Source: Halobacteriales archaeon SW_9_67_24
Lineage (GTDB): Archaea; Halobacteriota; Halobacteria; Halobacteriales; Halococcaceae
DNA length: 12,192 nt
Reading direction: 5' to 3'
NCBI GenBank assembly: GCA_003022685.1
Contig: PXSV01000096.1
Span: forward strand, 1 to 12,192
Shown here: positions 1 to 6,681 of the stretch, in pieces
How positions within the stretch are numbered: position 1 is the stretch's first letter
How the letters are laid out: the number at the start of each line of letters is the position of its first letter
Made by a program: the position numbers and the translations under genes
The notes under the pieces: generated by a model
What the model saw: only the letters and a program-made list of their open reading frames with translations
Told to the model about the DNA's origin: nothing
The model's database searches: none

Positions 1-1486
1 TACCTGATCGCCGATTCAGATAACGCCCGGTCGGGTGGCCGATCACGTCGACCTGTGGACACTCGATCGCCGCCACGAGCCGATCGGTGCCGTCGCCGTC
101 GAGCCCGCTGTGCGGCGAGGCGACCACGAGATCGAGGCCGTCGAGCACCCTCCCCCCGACCGACACCTCGCCGTCGACATCGATGTTCGCCTCCACACCA
201 CAGAACACGCCGATATCGGCGTCGACGGCGGCGATCGCGTCCTCGATCGCGCCCCGCTGTTCGCGGAGGTCGTCGTCGGAGAGCCCCGTATCGGCGACGA
301 TCCCTGGCCCCGCCGCGTGGTCGGTGATCGCGAGGTACTCGTGGCCGAACTCGGCCGCGCCAGCGATCATTCCCTCGATGCTTTGCCTGCCGTCGGACCA
401 ATCAGTGTGAACGTGGAGATCGCCACGGATGGCGTCGGTGTCGACCAAATCGGGGAGATCGCCCGCGGCGGCCGCGTCGATCTCGCCGCTGTCCTCCCGG
501 AGTTCGGGCGGGATCGGGGGCAGATCGACCGCCTCGTACATTCCGGCCTCCGTCTCGCCCGCGACCCGCTCGCCGACTCGTTGGCTCGCGTCGGGGTCCT
601 CGACGTCGCTGACGTCGAACACGCCGTACTCGTTGACCTTCAGATCGCGCTCGATCGCCCGGTTGCGAAACCCGATGTTGTGGTCGCGGCTCCCGGTGAA
701 GTATTGGAGCGCGCTCCCGAACTCGTCGGGCACGACCACTCTGAGATCGAGGCGAATGCCGTTCGCGCGGAGGCTCGCCTTGCTCGTTCCTGCCTCGATC
801 ACGGTGTCTGCGCGATCCCAGGCGGTGAACCGTTCGACCGCGGCCTCGGGATCGTCGCTCGCCACGAGGAGATCCACGTCGCCGATTGTCTCGCGCCACC
901 GCCGGAGCGAGCCCGCGAGTTCGCACCGCCCGACCGCCTCGTTCGCCCCGTCCGTTCCACCAGCGACGTACTCCTTGAGTTCCTCGCCGAGCGGGCGTGC
1001 GTCGCCGAGCAGGGATCGTTCGTTCGCGTGGCGCGCGAACTCGATCCCCGCGAGGATGTTTTCCTCGGTTGTTACACCGAAGCCTTCGACGTCCCGAATT
1101 CGCTCCTCCCGCGCGGCGGTTTCGAGATCGTCCAGATCCTCGATAGCGAGTTCGTCGTACAGCGTGCCCACCGTCTTCGGCCCGACGCCCTCGACGCTCG
1201 TGAGCGCGGCCATGTCGACCGGCAGCTCCACGCGGAGTTCCTCCAGCTCCTCGATTGCGCCCGTCTCGACGTACTCGACGATCTTCGCCGCGAGCGCCTC
1301 GCCGACCCCTTCGATCCCCTCGACGCCCTCCCCGTCGTCGGCGACCAGCGATTCGACGGATTCGGGATGCGCGCGGACGTTTTCGGCCGCTCGGCGGTAG
1401 GACTGGGGCTTGTACTCGACGCCGGTTGCTTCGAGCCGGTCGGCGAACTCCTCGAATCGGTCGGCGACTTCGTCGTTCCGACTCAC
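1..1486 (-). CDS. polX: DNA polymerase X family protein with PHP domain (3' end cut by window)
   Basis: Family X DNA polymerase/3'-5' exonuclease, expected to act in gap filling and base-excision repair. About 495 codons are visible, and the family usually runs to about 570-580 residues, so the end of the PHP domain lies beyond base 1. An N-terminal helical domain carries helix-hairpin-helix elements (GIEGVGEAL near residue 57 and SVEGVGPKT near 97). The nucleotidyltransferase core has SLRRWRETIGDVDLLVA (residues 193-209), with catalytic-type acids in GDVD (202-205), and RLDLRVV further on. The PHP domain starts at about residue 355 with LHVHTDWSDG (His358, His360), and includes AITDHA and, near the edge, VIGHPTGR. 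The start chosen is GTG at 1486 (product begins MSRNDEVADRFEEF). It lies 34 bases after the meaB stop and has GGAGG about 10 bases upstream, so it is probably co-transcribed with meaB. The family call is firm. The exact start is less sure. Confidence 0.93.
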   Translation of the reverse strand, partial: MSRNDEVADRFEEFADRLEATGVEYKPQSYRRAAENVRAHPESVESLVADDGEGVEGIEGVGEALAAKIVEYVETGAIEELEELRVELPVDMAALTSVEGVGPKTVGTLYDELAIEDLDDLETAAREERIRDVEGFGVTTEENILAGIEFARHANERSLLGDARPLGEELKEYVAGGTDGANEAVGRCELAGSLRRWRETIGDVDLLVASDDPEAAVERFTAWDRADTVIEAGTSKASLRANGIRLDLRVVVPDEFGSALQYFTGSRDHNIGFRNRAIERDLKVNEYGVFDVSDVEDPDASQRVGERVAGETEAGMYEAVDLPPIPPELREDSGEIDAAAAGDLPDLVDTDAIRGDLHVHTDWSDGRQSIEGMIAGAAEFGHEYLAITDHAAGPGIVADTGLSDDDLREQRGAIEDAIAAVDADIGVFCGVEANIDVDGEVSVGGRVLDGLDLVVASPHSGLDGDGTDRLVAAIECPQVDVIGHPTGRYLNRRSG

Positions 1487-1520
1487 GCCGGGTTCCCTCC
1501 CCGCAGGATCGCTGTCCCCG

Positions 1521-2642
1521 TCATCCGTCCTCGCGACGCTCGCGGAGGCACGTCGCGACGGGATCGAGAACGTCGTCGGCGATCCCGTAGGGGTCGGTCT
1601 CGCCGGCGACGACGCCGTCCACGAGGTCGTCGATCCCGCCGCGGGCGTCGATCTCCTCGGCGAGCAGATCGGCGGTGTCCTCGCGCAGCAGGGTTCGGAC
1701 CTCCTCGGCGTAGCGCTCGCGGGCCTTGGCCTTCGCTTCGCCGGTCGCATCGAGATGGGCGTGGTGGTCGTTGATCGCGTCGAGGAACGCATCGACCCCC
1801 TCGCCGTGGGTGGCGACCGCCTCGATTATCGGCGGCGTCCACTCCGGGTCCGATCCGTCCTCGCCTGGTTCGGCTTCGGCCTCAGCCTGCGTGAGCGCGG
1901 CTCCGTCCGCCCGGCCGGCGCTCCCGTCCGCACCGTTTTCGGTGGCTTCTGGTCCAGTGTGGTGGCCGTGACGCGCGTGCTGGTCGTTCCTGCCCGAGCC
2001 GGCGTTCCCGCGCAGGTCGAGCATCTCGCGGAGTTCTTGGACTGTCCTGTCCGCGCCATCGAGATCGGCTTTGTTGACGACGAACACGTCCGCGATCTCC
2101 AGAATCCCGGCCTTGAGCATCTGGACGTCGTCGCCGCTGCCCGGTTGGACGAGCACGCAGACCGTGTCGGCGGTCTTCACGATGTCGATCTCGTTTTGCC
2201 CCGCCCCCACGGTCTCGACGATGATCCGGTCCTTCCCGAACGCGTCGAGCGCCTTCACCGCGTCCGCGGTCGCGATCGAGACGCCGCCGAGGCTGCCGCG
2301 TGCGCTCATCGATCGGAAGAACACGTCCATGTCACCGATGTTCGAGGCCATCCGGATGCGATCGCCGAGCACTGCCCCACCCGTAAACGGCGAAGACGGA
2401 TCGATCGCGATTATTCCGACGGTCTCGCCGCGCTCGCGGTACGTCTCGGCCATCTTATCGACGAGCGTGGATTTCCCCGCGCCGGGGCTTCCGGTGATCC
2501 CGATCACCTCGGCGGTGCCGGCGTGCTCGTAGAGTCCCGAAACGAGGTCGCGGTAGCCGGGCGCGCGGTTTTCGATGTTGGTGATCGTGCGCGCCAGCGC
2601 GCGGTGGTCGCCGTCGAGCAGCCGTTCGAGCAGGTCGCTCAT
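1521..2642 (-). CDS. meaB: Methylmalonyl-CoA mutase-associated GTPase MeaB (ArgK family)
   Basis: P-loop GTPase of the MeaB/ArgK family. Members protect and reactivate methylmalonyl-CoA mutase and gate adenosylcobalamin loading. The 373-residue product begins MSDLLERLLDGDHRALARTI. Visible motifs are Walker A GSPGAGKST (51-59), the AIDPSSPFTGGAVLGDRIRM stretch (79-98), VETVGAGQNE (142-151) and the guanine-specificity motif NKAD (190-193). Usual family length is about 320-330 residues. The extra length is a Gly/Ala/His/Glu-rich stretch at roughly 211-266, just before EWTPPI. The frame is open far upstream, but the ATG at 2642 is chosen because it gives the canonical N-terminus and overlaps the stop of the cobalamin-binding subunit gene in ATGA, implying translational coupling. 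The partner identity upstream strongly supports the function. Confidence 0.95.
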   Translation of the reverse strand: MSDLLERLLDGDHRALARTITNIENRAPGYRDLVSGLYEHAGTAEVIGITGSPGAGKSTLVDKMAETYRERGETVGIIAIDPSSPFTGGAVLGDRIRMASNIGDMDVFFRSMSARGSLGGVSIATADAVKALDAFGKDRIIVETVGAGQNEIDIVKTADTVCVLVQPGSGDDVQMLKAGILEIADVFVVNKADLDGADRTVQELREMLDLRGNAGSGRNDQHARHGHHTGPEATENGADGSAGRADGAALTQAEAEAEPGEDGSDPEWTPPIIEAVATHGEGVDAFLDAINDHHAHLDATGEAKAKARERYAEEVRTLLREDTADLLAEEIDARGGIDDLVDGVVAGETDPYGIADDVLDPVATCLRERREDG

Positions 2643-3055
2643 CGCTCGGGGGCGTTCTCGCGGACGAATTCGATGGTGTCCTCCATCGACGCGCCGGGAC
2701 CGAAGATCGCCGAGACGCCCCGCTCCCTGAGATCGTCCTGGTCCTTGTCGGGGACGATTCCGCCCACGAGCACGAGGGTATCGGCGAGGGCGTCGTACTC
2801 GTCGAGGCCGTCCAAGATTTTGGGGACCAGCGTGTTGTGCGCGCCCGAGAGAATCGAGATCCCGAGCACGTCGACGTCCTCCTGGACTGCGGCTTGGACC
2901 ACCTCGTCGGGCGAGCGATGGAGCCCCGAGTACACCACCTCGAAGCCCGCGTCGCGAAAGGCCCGTGCGATGACGTGTGCGCCGCGATCGTGGCCGTCGA
3001 GGCCCACCTTGGCGACGAGACACCGGACTGGTTGCTGTGTCTGTCCCGCACTCAT
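2639..3055 (-). CDS. Methylmalonyl-CoA mutase, cobalamin-binding (small) subunit
   Basis: Stand-alone B12-binding domain of methylmalonyl-CoA mutase. It pairs with a separately encoded catalytic subunit (not in this window) to interconvert (R)-methylmalonyl-CoA and succinyl-CoA in the propionyl-CoA route. The 138-residue product begins MSAGQTQQPVRCLVAKVGLD. The base-off/His-on motif DGHDRG lies at 20-25, with His22 as the expected axial cobalt ligand. SGLHRSP (43-49), GISILSGAH (65-73) and VLVGGIVP (95-102) complete the Rossmann-like B12 fold pattern. The frame stays open to 3163, but the upstream residues are Arg/Pro-rich and unlike the family, so ATG 3055 is preferred. It shares 4 bases with meaB. 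A split small subunit is common in archaea. No clear TATA box is seen; gatagacc about 30-37 bases upstream is a weak candidate. Confidence 0.95.
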   Translation of the reverse strand: MSAGQTQQPVRCLVAKVGLDGHDRGAHVIARAFRDAGFEVVYSGLHRSPDEVVQAAVQEDVDVLGISILSGAHNTLVPKILDGLDEYDALADTLVLVGGIVPDKDQDDLRERGVSAIFGPGASMEDTIEFVRENAPER

Positions 3056-3223
3056 GCGGCAACGTTTGCCCGCCCGCGGTTTGGGTCTATCGGTAACGAC
3101 GATGGGAGTCCCGCGCCCCGCTGCCGGCGTGCCGACGAACCCATAGGGATTGTTGTGAGCCATTTCGGTATGCCGCCGACACGGAGCCCGGCGAATACCG
3201 GGAAACGGTCACAACCGACCCTA

Positions 3224-3679
3224 TCAATGGCCGTACGGCCCGAGATGCTGGCGCTCGTGTTGGACCGCCTCGATCGCGAGCCAGAGCCCGACGAGACCGA
3301 CGACCACCGGGACGAACGATCCGGGGTTCGTCCAGTCGACCGTCCGTCGGGCATCGAACTCGTAAGTCGTGCCGTCGCGGCGGACGAACTCCGGGAGTTC
3401 CACCGTGTCGTCCTCGAAGTTGTACGTCTTCCCGTCGAGTGCGGCGTCGACCCGTTGTTCGGTTTCGCCCGTGAGCTGGCGATACGGCGCGGTTTGGGTC
3501 TGTTCCTCGAAGGAAAGCTCCGTGCGTTCCCGATCGAAACTGTAGTGATAATCGAAGTCCGCCGTTCCGAGCCATACCGGAACGCTCGCGAGCAGGATCG
3601 AGACGCCGAGCAGCATGAGTCCGAACCGGAGCGTCGCGTATCGCTGGAGCAGCGAGCTTCCCAACAGCGAACGAACCAT
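3224..3679 (-). CDS. Two-helix membrane protein of unknown function
   Basis: I do not recognise the function. The 151-residue product starts MVRSLLGSSLLQRYATLRFG. It has one hydrophobic helix at about 17-38 and a second at about 121-139. Between them is an acidic, soluble region of about 80 residues containing SFDRERTELSFEEQ, YRQLTGETEQRVDAALDGKT and TYEFDARRTVDW, which looks like a small folded extracytoplasmic domain. The tail HERQHLGPYGH is His-rich and short. The frame is open upstream to 3862, but that extension is basic and has no family look. ATG 3679 is also supported by a TATA-like element centred about 27 bases upstream. It is monocistronic or at the head of the left minus-strand block, divergent from the DUF420 gene. 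The proximity to oxidase-assembly genes is suggestive only. Confidence 0.75.
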   Translation of the reverse strand: MVRSLLGSSLLQRYATLRFGLMLLGVSILLASVPVWLGTADFDYHYSFDRERTELSFEEQTQTAPYRQLTGETEQRVDAALDGKTYNFEDDTVELPEFVRRDGTTYEFDARRTVDWTNPGSFVPVVVGLVGLWLAIEAVQHERQHLGPYGH

Positions 3680-3702
3680 ACCGGCGGTCGCACGGCGATC
3701 GG

Positions 3703-3712
3703 TAAATGTTTT
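3703..3712 (-). promoter_or_regulatory. TATA-like element for the 3679 membrane-protein gene
   Basis: Read on the minus strand this is aaaacattta, an AT-rich island in GC-rich sequence. Its centre is about 27 bases upstream of the ATG at 3679, the spacing expected for an archaeal TATA box serving a leaderless transcript. It helps to reject the longer upstream start at 3862. Inferred from spacing and composition only. Confidence 0.5.
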
Positions 3713-3809
3713 GTTGCCGATACGGCTGATCGAACCGACTGATGGCACGCGATTCCGGCGGTCGAATCGAACCGGAAGGCGCATACGCTCGACCCACGAA
3801 ACGCCGTAA

Positions 3810-4418
3810 ATGGCCACTGCAAGCGTGCGCGGTTCGGTCAAAGACCACCCGCTTGCGGTCACCGGGGTCCTCTCGGTCGTCGGCTACGTGCTCGTTCTCG
3901 GAACCTTCGCCGGCGTCGTCGACCTCTTCCCGCCGATCGGGAAGGAAACGGTACTGTTGTTCTCCGATGCGATCGCGGTCGTCAACAGCCTCGCGCTGAT
4001 CGCGCTGCTCGTCGGCTACGGCCTCATCCGCCGCGGCGACGTCCGGCGACACCGCGCGGCGATGCTCACCGCGTTCACGCTGATCCTCGCCTTCCTCGTC
4101 CTGTACCTCTGGAAGGTCGGCGGGGGCTTCGAGAAGGCGATCGTGATCCGCGAGAGTCAGTTCCTCGGAACCTATGCCGGCATCATTGAGCCGATCTACC
4201 TCGCGATGCTCGCGATCCACATCCTGCTGTCGGCGGTCGCGGTCCCGGTCGTGATCTACCCCGTGGTGCTCGGCCTGACCCACACGCCCGCCGAACTCGC
4301 CGAGACCGCCCATGCGCGCGTCGGTCGGATCGCGGTCGCGTCGTGGTCGCTGAGTCTCTTTTTGGGTGTCGTGACCTACTTCCTGCTGAATCACGTCTAT
4401 TCGTGGGTTCCCAGGTAG
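3810..4418 (+). CDS. DUF420 family membrane protein (oxidase-linked)
   Basis: The 202-residue polytopic membrane protein begins MATASVRGSVKDHPLAVTGV. Hydrophobic segments fall at about 15-38, 49-73, 84-101, 124-153 and 173-195, giving five predicted helices. Conserved-looking His residues sit in RRHRAAML (His81), AIHILLS (His137), TAHARVGR (His168) and LLNHVYSW (His195), the pattern of DUF420 proteins. DUF420 genes are frequently found beside cytochrome oxidase genes in bacteria and archaea, and the related Bacillus CtaM is needed for oxidase assembly. A direct assembly role here is inference. ATG 3810 is preceded by a weak TATA-like gcatacgc about 26 bases upstream, consistent with a leaderless mRNA. 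It converges on the ABC permease gene, with a 92-base gap. Confidence 0.88.
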   Translation: MATASVRGSVKDHPLAVTGVLSVVGYVLVLGTFAGVVDLFPPIGKETVLLFSDAIAVVNSLALIALLVGYGLIRRGDVRRHRAAMLTAFTLILAFLVLYLWKVGGGFEKAIVIRESQFLGTYAGIIEPIYLAMLAIHILLSAVAVPVVIYPVVLGLTHTPAELAETAHARVGRIAVASWSLSLFLGVVTYFLLNHVYSWVPR

Positions 4419-4510
4419 GGCCCCTCTTCGCGCCCAATGACATCGTCGCTGGCGAGACGGCCTCGATTCCTCTCGGCGTGTGTCGTGAGGGGGGAACCCT
4501 TGGTAGCGAA

Positions 4511-5263
4511 TCAGTCCGTTCGCGGGAGCGCGTACGCACCGAGCGCGACGAAGCCGACCGCGAGCGCACAGAGCACGACCAGGTCGCCGCCCCACGCCGC
4601 CGCGCTGGCTCCGTTCGTCACCGCACGAACGCCGCGCGCGAAGTACGTCAGCGGCGAGAGATCGATGATGGGCCGGAACCAGGTCGGAAGCAGATCGGGT
4701 GGGACGAACGTCTCCGAGAGGAACAGAAGGGGCAGCGCGATCGTGTTGCTCGCGGCGATCGTTCCGTCGGTGGAGTCGGCGAGGCTGCCGAGCAGCGCGC
4801 CGACCCCACAGAACAGCGCGACCGCGACCCCGACGAACGGAACTAAGACTATGGAGAGCGCCACCTCGGCCCCAGTGACGAGCACCACGAGTCCGAGGAT
4901 GAGCAGGCTCGCGATCCCGATGATGACGACGTTGACGAGCGTCCTGGCGAGGAGCCACTCGGTACGCGAAAGCGGCGTGGTGGCGAGCTTCTCGAAGCGG
5001 TTGCCGTCGCGGTGGCGCGCGACCGTGCTGCCGATCCGCGAGAGCGGCGTGAACAGGACGACGACCGCGAGGTAGCCAGGCACGTAGTAGCCCGCCGGCT
5101 CGGTGAACAGTCCGCCGCCCGTGGGCTGGGTCTGGACGAGCACGCCGAAGATCAAGATTAGGAGGACGGGAAAGAAGAACGTGAAGAACACGGCCGTCCG
5201 TCGCCGGAGGAACGATCGCCAGGCCGCCGTGAACTCCGCACCGACCCGGCCGGTAGCGGTCAC
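4511..5263 (-). CDS. ABC-2 type transporter permease
   Basis: Membrane subunit of an ABC-2 family exporter, 250 residues, starting MTATGRVGAEFTAAWRSFLR. About six hydrophobic segments are seen: 24-43, 60-77, 104-130, 136-160, 167-185 and 228-246. Family-typical patches are RFEKLATTPLSRTEWLLART (positions 89-108) after the second helix, and FLSETFVPPDLLPTWFRPI with DLSPLTYFARG near the end. The start is GTG at 5263, whose GTGA overlaps the ATPase stop by 4 bases. The frame is open further upstream, but that part is Arg/Gly-rich and lies under the ATPase tail. Together with the upstream ATPase it should form a 2+2 exporter. The substrate cannot be read from sequence. The location among oxidase/heme genes makes a role in cofactor or copper handling possible, but simple drug export is equally possible. 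Confidence 0.9.
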   Translation of the reverse strand: MTATGRVGAEFTAAWRSFLRRRTAVFFTFFFPVLLILIFGVLVQTQPTGGGLFTEPAGYYVPGYLAVVVLFTPLSRIGSTVARHRDGNRFEKLATTPLSRTEWLLARTLVNVVIIGIASLLILGLVVLVTGAEVALSIVLVPFVGVAVALFCGVGALLGSLADSTDGTIAASNTIALPLLFLSETFVPPDLLPTWFRPIIDLSPLTYFARGVRAVTNGASAAAWGGDLVVLCALAVGFVALGAYALPRTD

Positions 5264-6312
5264 CGTGCGACCTCCGTTTCGCCCTCGCTCGCGTTCGCCT
5301 TCGCTGGCGTCCCCGCCGCCGTGTCGTCGTTGTCGTCGTCCGTCGGCTCCGTGACCGGCTCTCCGCCGGCGGTGACCGCCGTGTCGGTCACAGCGAGGTA
5401 GACGTCCTCGAGATCGGGCTGTCGCCATTCGAGACCACCGTAGACGATTCCGATGCGTTCGAGATCGTCGACCACTGCACCGATCTCCGCCGCGTCCACC
5501 CCGTGAACCACGAGTTCGGTGTCGTGTAGTTCGACACGATGGCCGGCCTTATCGAGCGCGTCCGCCGCAGCCGCTGGCGACGGGGCCGTGACATCGCTGG
5601 CGGCCGTGGCGTCCTCGCTCAGGCCGGTGACGAGATCGACCACGATCCGGTTCTCGCCACCGTGTTCGGCAACGAGGGCTGCGGGGGAGTCGACGGCGGC
5701 GAGGCGACCGTCGGCGAGCAGCCCCACCCGATCGGCGAGGCGCTCGGCCTCGGTCATGTCGTGGGTGGTGAGCAGTGTCGTCGTCCCGCCGTCGGCGAGG
5801 TCGGAGAGAAGGGTCCGGAGATCACGGCGGCCGGCGGGATCGATGCCCGTGGTTGGTTCGTCGAGCACGAGGAGGTCGGGATCGTTCACGAGCGTCGCGC
5901 CGACGCAGGTCCGTCTGCGCTGGCCGCCCGAGAGGTTCTCGTAGTGGGTATCGGCGGTCTCGGCGAGGCCGACATCCGCGAGCACGCCCTCGATGTCGCG
6001 GGGGTCGTCGTAGAGTCCGGCGTAGTAGGCGATCAGTTCGCGCGCGCTCAGGCGCTCCGGCGGGGTGAACTCCTGTGGGAGGACGCCGAGACGTGACTTC
6101 GCAACGGTTTCGGGCGACTCGCCGAACACCGACACCTCGCCGTCGATCTCGGTCGTGCCGGTCAGCGCGCGGACCAGGGTGGTCTTGCCCGCGCCGTTCG
6201 GCCCGACGAGGGCGAACACCTCGCCGACGTCGACCGCGAGCGAAACGCCGTCGAGTGCGACGAGGTCGCCGTACTCGCGGCGGACGTTCTCGGCGACGAG
6301 TGCCCGGTCCAT
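5260..6312 (-). CDS. ABC transporter ATP-binding protein (ABC-2/NatA-like)
   Basis: Nucleotide-binding subunit, 350 residues, starting MDRALVAENVRREYGDLVAL. Walker A GPNGAGKTT (37-45), Q-loop LPQEF (Gln80), signature LSGGQ (127-131), Walker B LLVLDEPTTGIDP (147-159) and H-loop THD (His184) are all intact, so it should hydrolyse ATP. After about residue 215 comes an accessory C-terminal domain as in NatA/DrrA-type exporters, ending DLEDVYLAVT. A low-complexity Asp/Glu/Ala tail follows (about 315-350, including TDDDNDD), a halophile-style extension. It couples to the permease gene through GTGA. A TATA-like TTAGAAC element lies about 26 bases upstream of the ATG. The family is certain; the transported substrate is unknown. 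Confidence 0.95.
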   Translation of the reverse strand: MDRALVAENVRREYGDLVALDGVSLAVDVGEVFALVGPNGAGKTTLVRALTGTTEIDGEVSVFGESPETVAKSRLGVLPQEFTPPERLSARELIAYYAGLYDDPRDIEGVLADVGLAETADTHYENLSGGQRRRTCVGATLVNDPDLLVLDEPTTGIDPAGRRDLRTLLSDLADGGTTTLLTTHDMTEAERLADRVGLLADGRLAAVDSPAALVAEHGGENRIVVDLVTGLSEDATAASDVTAPSPAAAADALDKAGHRVELHDTELVVHGVDAAEIGAVVDDLERIGIVYGGLEWRQPDLEDVYLAVTDTAVTAGGEPVTEPTDDDNDDTAAGTPAKANASEGETEVAR

Positions 6313-6334
6313 GTCGAAACGGAGTGCCGTGGCC

Positions 6335-6343
6335 GTTCTAAGG
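6335..6343 (-). promoter_or_regulatory. Possible TATA-like element for the ABC operon
   Basis: On the minus strand the bases read ccttagaac. The centre lies about 26-27 bases upstream of the ATPase ATG at 6312, fitting a leaderless transcript of the ATPase-permease pair. It is only partly AT-rich, so the call is weak. Confidence 0.35.
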
Positions 6344-6384
6344 GGATCGATTCGGCGACGATCGAGTGCGGTGTCGACTGTTTC

Positions 6385-6615
6385 TCACAGCCGGCCGCGG
6401 ACCTCGCGCACGATCCCGTCGACGTCGTATTCGTCCTCGTCCTTGTCGAAGACGGTCTCGCCGTCGACCGCGACCGTGAGCACGCCGTGGTCGCCAGTCA
6501 CGAGCGCGACTCGGTCGAGCTCTTCGCCGAGACCCGCGAGCAGCGCGTGCTGGATTGCTTCGGCTCGTTCGAGGAAGCCACACGGAACGCAGTATTCGAT
6601 CTCGACGGTTGCCAT
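6385..6615 (-). CDS. SelT/SelW/SelH (Rdx)-like small CxxC protein
   Basis: Small soluble thioredoxin-fold-like protein of 76 residues beginning MATVEIEYCVPCGFLERAEA. The beta-strand followed by CxxC (Cys9, Cys12) and a helix is the signature of the Rdx/selenoprotein W family. Here both positions are Cys, with no selenocysteine. The remainder (ALVTGDHGVLTVAVDGETVF, then an acidic DKDEDEYD) fits the beta-alpha-beta-beta-beta-alpha outline of the family. An ATG three codons earlier (6624) is possible, but the TATA-like element at 6640-6649 is correctly spaced for ATG 6615. The biochemical role of Rdx proteins is a thiol redox function not firmly assigned. Being next to CuA-oxidase biogenesis genes, it might serve copper-site or cysteine reduction, which is inference. 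Confidence 0.86.
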   Translation of the reverse strand: MATVEIEYCVPCGFLERAEAIQHALLAGLGEELDRVALVTGDHGVLTVAVDGETVFDKDEDEYDVDGIVREVRGRL

Positions 6616-6639
6616 GAACCCCACGACGGGCGCGGGCGA

Positions 6640-6649
6640 TTTACGCTTT
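6640..6649 (-). promoter_or_regulatory. TATA-like element for the Rdx-like gene
   Basis: Minus-strand reading is aaagcgtaaa, in the 66-base gap between this gene and its upstream neighbour. Its centre is about 29 bases before ATG 6615 but only about 20 before ATG 6624, so it argues for the shorter protein and a leaderless transcript separate from the ctaB operon. Confidence 0.5.
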
Positions 6650-6681
6650 TGTCCGCCACCGATCGCCGACGATCGTCGCCA

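Noticed and set aside
35..1774. 579-codon open frame on the plus strand opposite polX
   Set aside because: It runs antisense to a gene with clear PolX motifs. It has no recognisable domain, and its tail is Arg-rich; it is an open shadow frame caused by GC-rich third positions.
1410..3146. 578-codon plus-strand frame opposite meaB and the mutase small subunit
   Set aside because: Antisense to two overlapping genes with complete catalytic and ligand motifs; no family resemblance in this frame.
3187..3202. Small hairpin cccgg-cgaata-ccggg downstream of the two-helix protein gene
   Set aside because: The stem is only 5 bp with no T-tract, and haloarchaeal termination usually relies on T-rich stretches. 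Not strong enough to call a terminator.
4404..4500. Complementary 8-mers gggttccc and gggaaccc at the two ends of the convergent DUF420/permease gap
   Set aside because: They are about 80 bases apart and one lies inside the DUF420 coding end; likely chance in GC-rich DNA.
3087..4958. 623-codon minus-strand frame spanning several genes
   Set aside because: It crosses the two-helix protein gene in another frame, is antisense to the whole DUF420 gene, and ends Arg/Gly-rich; not a plausible protein.
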